A stretch of 64,000 nt of DNA from Membranipora membranacea (taxonomy: Eukaryota > Bryozoa > Gymnolaemata > Cheilostomatida > Membraniporidae): NCBI GenBank assembly GCA_914767715.1, contig OU612073.1:1550001-1614000 (forward strand), written 5' to 3'. Of the stretch, positions 61,619 through 64,000 are shown in pieces (position 1 is the stretch's first letter; each line of letters opens with the position of its first letter). The notes under the pieces are model-generated. The model made no database searches. It was not told the DNA's origin and was given only the letters and a program-made list of their open reading frames with translations. The translations under genes were made by a program, and so were the position numbers.

Positions 61619-64000
61619 GTAAGTAAATAAAACAACAACGAGTAACTTAGAGAGTTATTATATGATAAATCACAACTCTCATGGTATATAACTCGCCTAC
61701 ACAACAACTGAGAGCCAGGTTTTCATAGAACTCAAATTGCCGATACTAGGTATTCTAGGTACTTAATTTCGCATGCAAAGGTTTGATTATCATCCTACTT
61801 CAACATCAGCATGACAAGTTTTTCATAGACTTTTACAAATAGTTTTGTAATGATGGCAGAAAATTGAATACAATAAATAGAAAAAGAAAAGAAAATAAGT
61901 TAGATATCTAATTTTTGAATTGGAGATATTTTAGATAGGACTGAACAAGGGTCACATCCTGACACTTGAACATTCTATATACAATCGGCGGCAAAATTGG
62001 AAATTTAGAAACTGTCCAAAGTTGTCATCCATTCTTCCCTTTAACTTTTGAACAGTCAATGATAAATTTGGCTTGATTGCAAAATTTAAATAAAAATTAA
62101 ATTTTTATTTGGGTAATTTGTCTTATCCAAGAGCAAAGATGTAAAACAGATTAGATTTTGATGATCTTTGTTAGTCTGAAGTACACATAACCTTTTGTGC
62201 CGTATAACTAGGTAAAAAATAATGTTTATAAATCTGCTTGTAATCCACAATTCATGGCCTCTTTCCTCCATTGACACCAGCTGTGTGGGCTAATACTACA
62301 AAAAAGTGCCGAGACTCTCAAATAACTTAAATAGCTCAAGGTAGCCAATGTTTACATGTTGTCTGATGATGTGAAAAGTACATATGGAGATATGGATGTT
62401 TTAGAAGCTGCGTTTTGGCTTTTCTAAAGTGTTTTGTGCTTATAGGCAAGGTCGCTTACATCTAAACCATCATGAGCCAAGTATAATACATGTAATTATC
62501 GATAAATTACTGTATGATAGGTTGTACCAAAGTTTGTGTTTGTGTTTTGCGGTTTGGCTGGCAGTTGGGAAGAAGAAATACTCTTAGAGCAAAGTCTGTG
62601 TAATTTGATGATGAGAAACAACAAAAAAGTTCATCTGGTGCAAGATTACTCATTTTTATCTTTATGGTGACTCTTTATTAGGAGCCAAAATTTCTGGGCT
62701 GCCAGCAAAAAATGACTTTGATATGTAAACATTGGTTACATAAGGCGATAATATAAACAAGGAATTAGATCGTCAATAAGCGTGATCATGGCGTGATAGT
62801 GCATGGATAATTTCAGACACCTAAGTTTGTCACGATTAGTTCGGAGTTGTGAGCCCCTGTATAATGATGGCATTATTAATAATGTCAGACACTCAAGGTC
62901 TTAAAAATGTCATTTGCCAAATTAAGCCCAGAAATTTAAACTGAAATATACGTTATGTGGTTACATAAAGGAGTTACAATCCTGATGTCATGGTTGGCAT
63001 TTTACCAACTCGCCAAATATAAAAAACAAATTTCAACATGCTTGTCTGCAATGCAATGGTATTACACAGTAAAGTTTACTGATACCCCTTGTCTGAGCCA
63101 CCTTGGTGCTCTGAAAGTTTTGAACTTATTAGGCAAACACATATGTTGGAGTGATGTCACAGTCAAGACAAAACTTTGATTTACCTGACATCATGATATC
63201 ACCAAGCAATTGCAAAATGTGTCTAAATAACAATTACCCGCAATTAGTATGTCTATGCACCATGCTTGAGTACAACTGACATTTAAAACAGTTTACAAAA
63301 CAACATGATGTAATTCTTAATTGGTGAAATACATTTTCTTACCTGTCATAGGGGGGCTTGTTCTATTTAAATTTATTCTTGCCCAATGTTCAATTCACCA
63401 AATGTCTCAATAACTATACTAAATTTAGGCAAAGTAATCTTTAGTTGCAAAAAAATTAGCATGGCTGGATTGAGCAATGGGTCAGGTCCACTTTATATCC
63501 AATCTGTACACAAAAAATGTGATATGGCAATGTTCAAGTCTTTAACAAACAATAAAGCCGCAAAAATTGCTATGGCGTCGAATGACTTGAAGGTGGAGGT
63601 TAAATACCCAATGAGTCAATGATTAAGTGCTTATTACCATGTGTTATGACAGGAAAAGTTTTTATTTTGAAATCTCGAGCTTACTCCATTTTTGCACGCC
63701 GCTGAAATATTGACCTTTGTTGAGTCAATATTACTTGGGTGAAAATTATTGCTGCATCGGTTACTAATATTCTGAATTTCATGTTACTCACTCTGTTCTT
63801 AGACAATCATGTGTGTAATTATTGAGTCCGTATTGAAAAATTAAACTATTATAATATAAGTAAAAGCATATGATATGGTAATCATAATTGTTAAGGGTAC
63901 AAAATAGAAAACCTTACTTATTACACATCACAGTTATGATAATAAATCAATGTTCATTTTATTTAATTTTTCCACAATATTTAATCACATGTTATGCTGC
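61619..64000. other. CLC intron 9 to the window edge
   Basis: I found no further CLC exon here. A possible Tc1/mariner-like MITE at 62344-62736 has 14-bp TIRs (G/A)CCAATGTTTACAT and flanking TA dinucleotides. Otherwise no feature is recognised. Confidence 0.45.

Overview
This is eukaryotic, animal nuclear DNA, AT-rich, with intron-bearing genes (GT-AG introns mostly of 100-1000 bp), animal-type gene families, replication-type histone genes with 3' stem-loops, and many small DNA-transposon derivatives. The receptor tyrosine kinase layout, the H2A/H2B and H3/H4 divergent pairs and the lack of vertebrate-type repeats suggest an early-branching marine invertebrate. A sponge is my best guess, but the sequence alone does not prove it.

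Layout. (1) 127-7623 (-): 5' part of a receptor tyrosine kinase with signal peptide, anosmin-like Cys-rich region, three fibronectin III domains, membrane helix and kinase N-lobe; the rest lies beyond the left edge. (2) 7.7-13.4 kb: gene-free, with tandem repeats, short palindromic insertions and a striking 508-bp nested palindrome. (3) 13491-22782 (+): SIN1/MAPKAP1, the TORC2 subunit, 12 coding exons. (4) 22.8-25.7 kb: nothing recognised. (5) 25755-32976 (-): PYROXD1, 11 exons, with a dead piggyBac transposon in intron 1. (6) 33.0-35.3 kb: intergenic between divergent genes, with a tRNA-derived SINE. (7) 35342-42305 (+): neurochondrin (NCDN), 13 coding exons. (8) 42987-47001: core histone quartet, H2B(-)/H2A(+) and H4(-)/H3(+), each with a stem-loop. 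(9) 47.3-52.4 kb: repeat-rich, with MITEs, short palindromes, degenerate arrays and a SINE. (10) 52513-61618 (+): 5' part of a CLC-3/4/5-type endosomal Cl-/H+ exchanger, cut off by the right edge.

The genes are unrelated housekeeping or signalling genes and show no operon-like link; only the histones form a functional cluster. Exon chains were assembled by hand. For each of the five spliced genes every junction is GT-AG and the reading frame stays open, which makes the models strong.

The most unusual signal is a set of at least 12 tiny palindromes (24-42 bp) scattered through introns and intergenic DNA. Nearly all begin CA and end TG and sit between 7-bp direct repeats. Three share their ends (CAATGAACT) with an 828-bp terminal-inverted-repeat element that also has a 7-bp target duplication. 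They look like transposon ends joined together: excision footprints or ultra-short MITEs.
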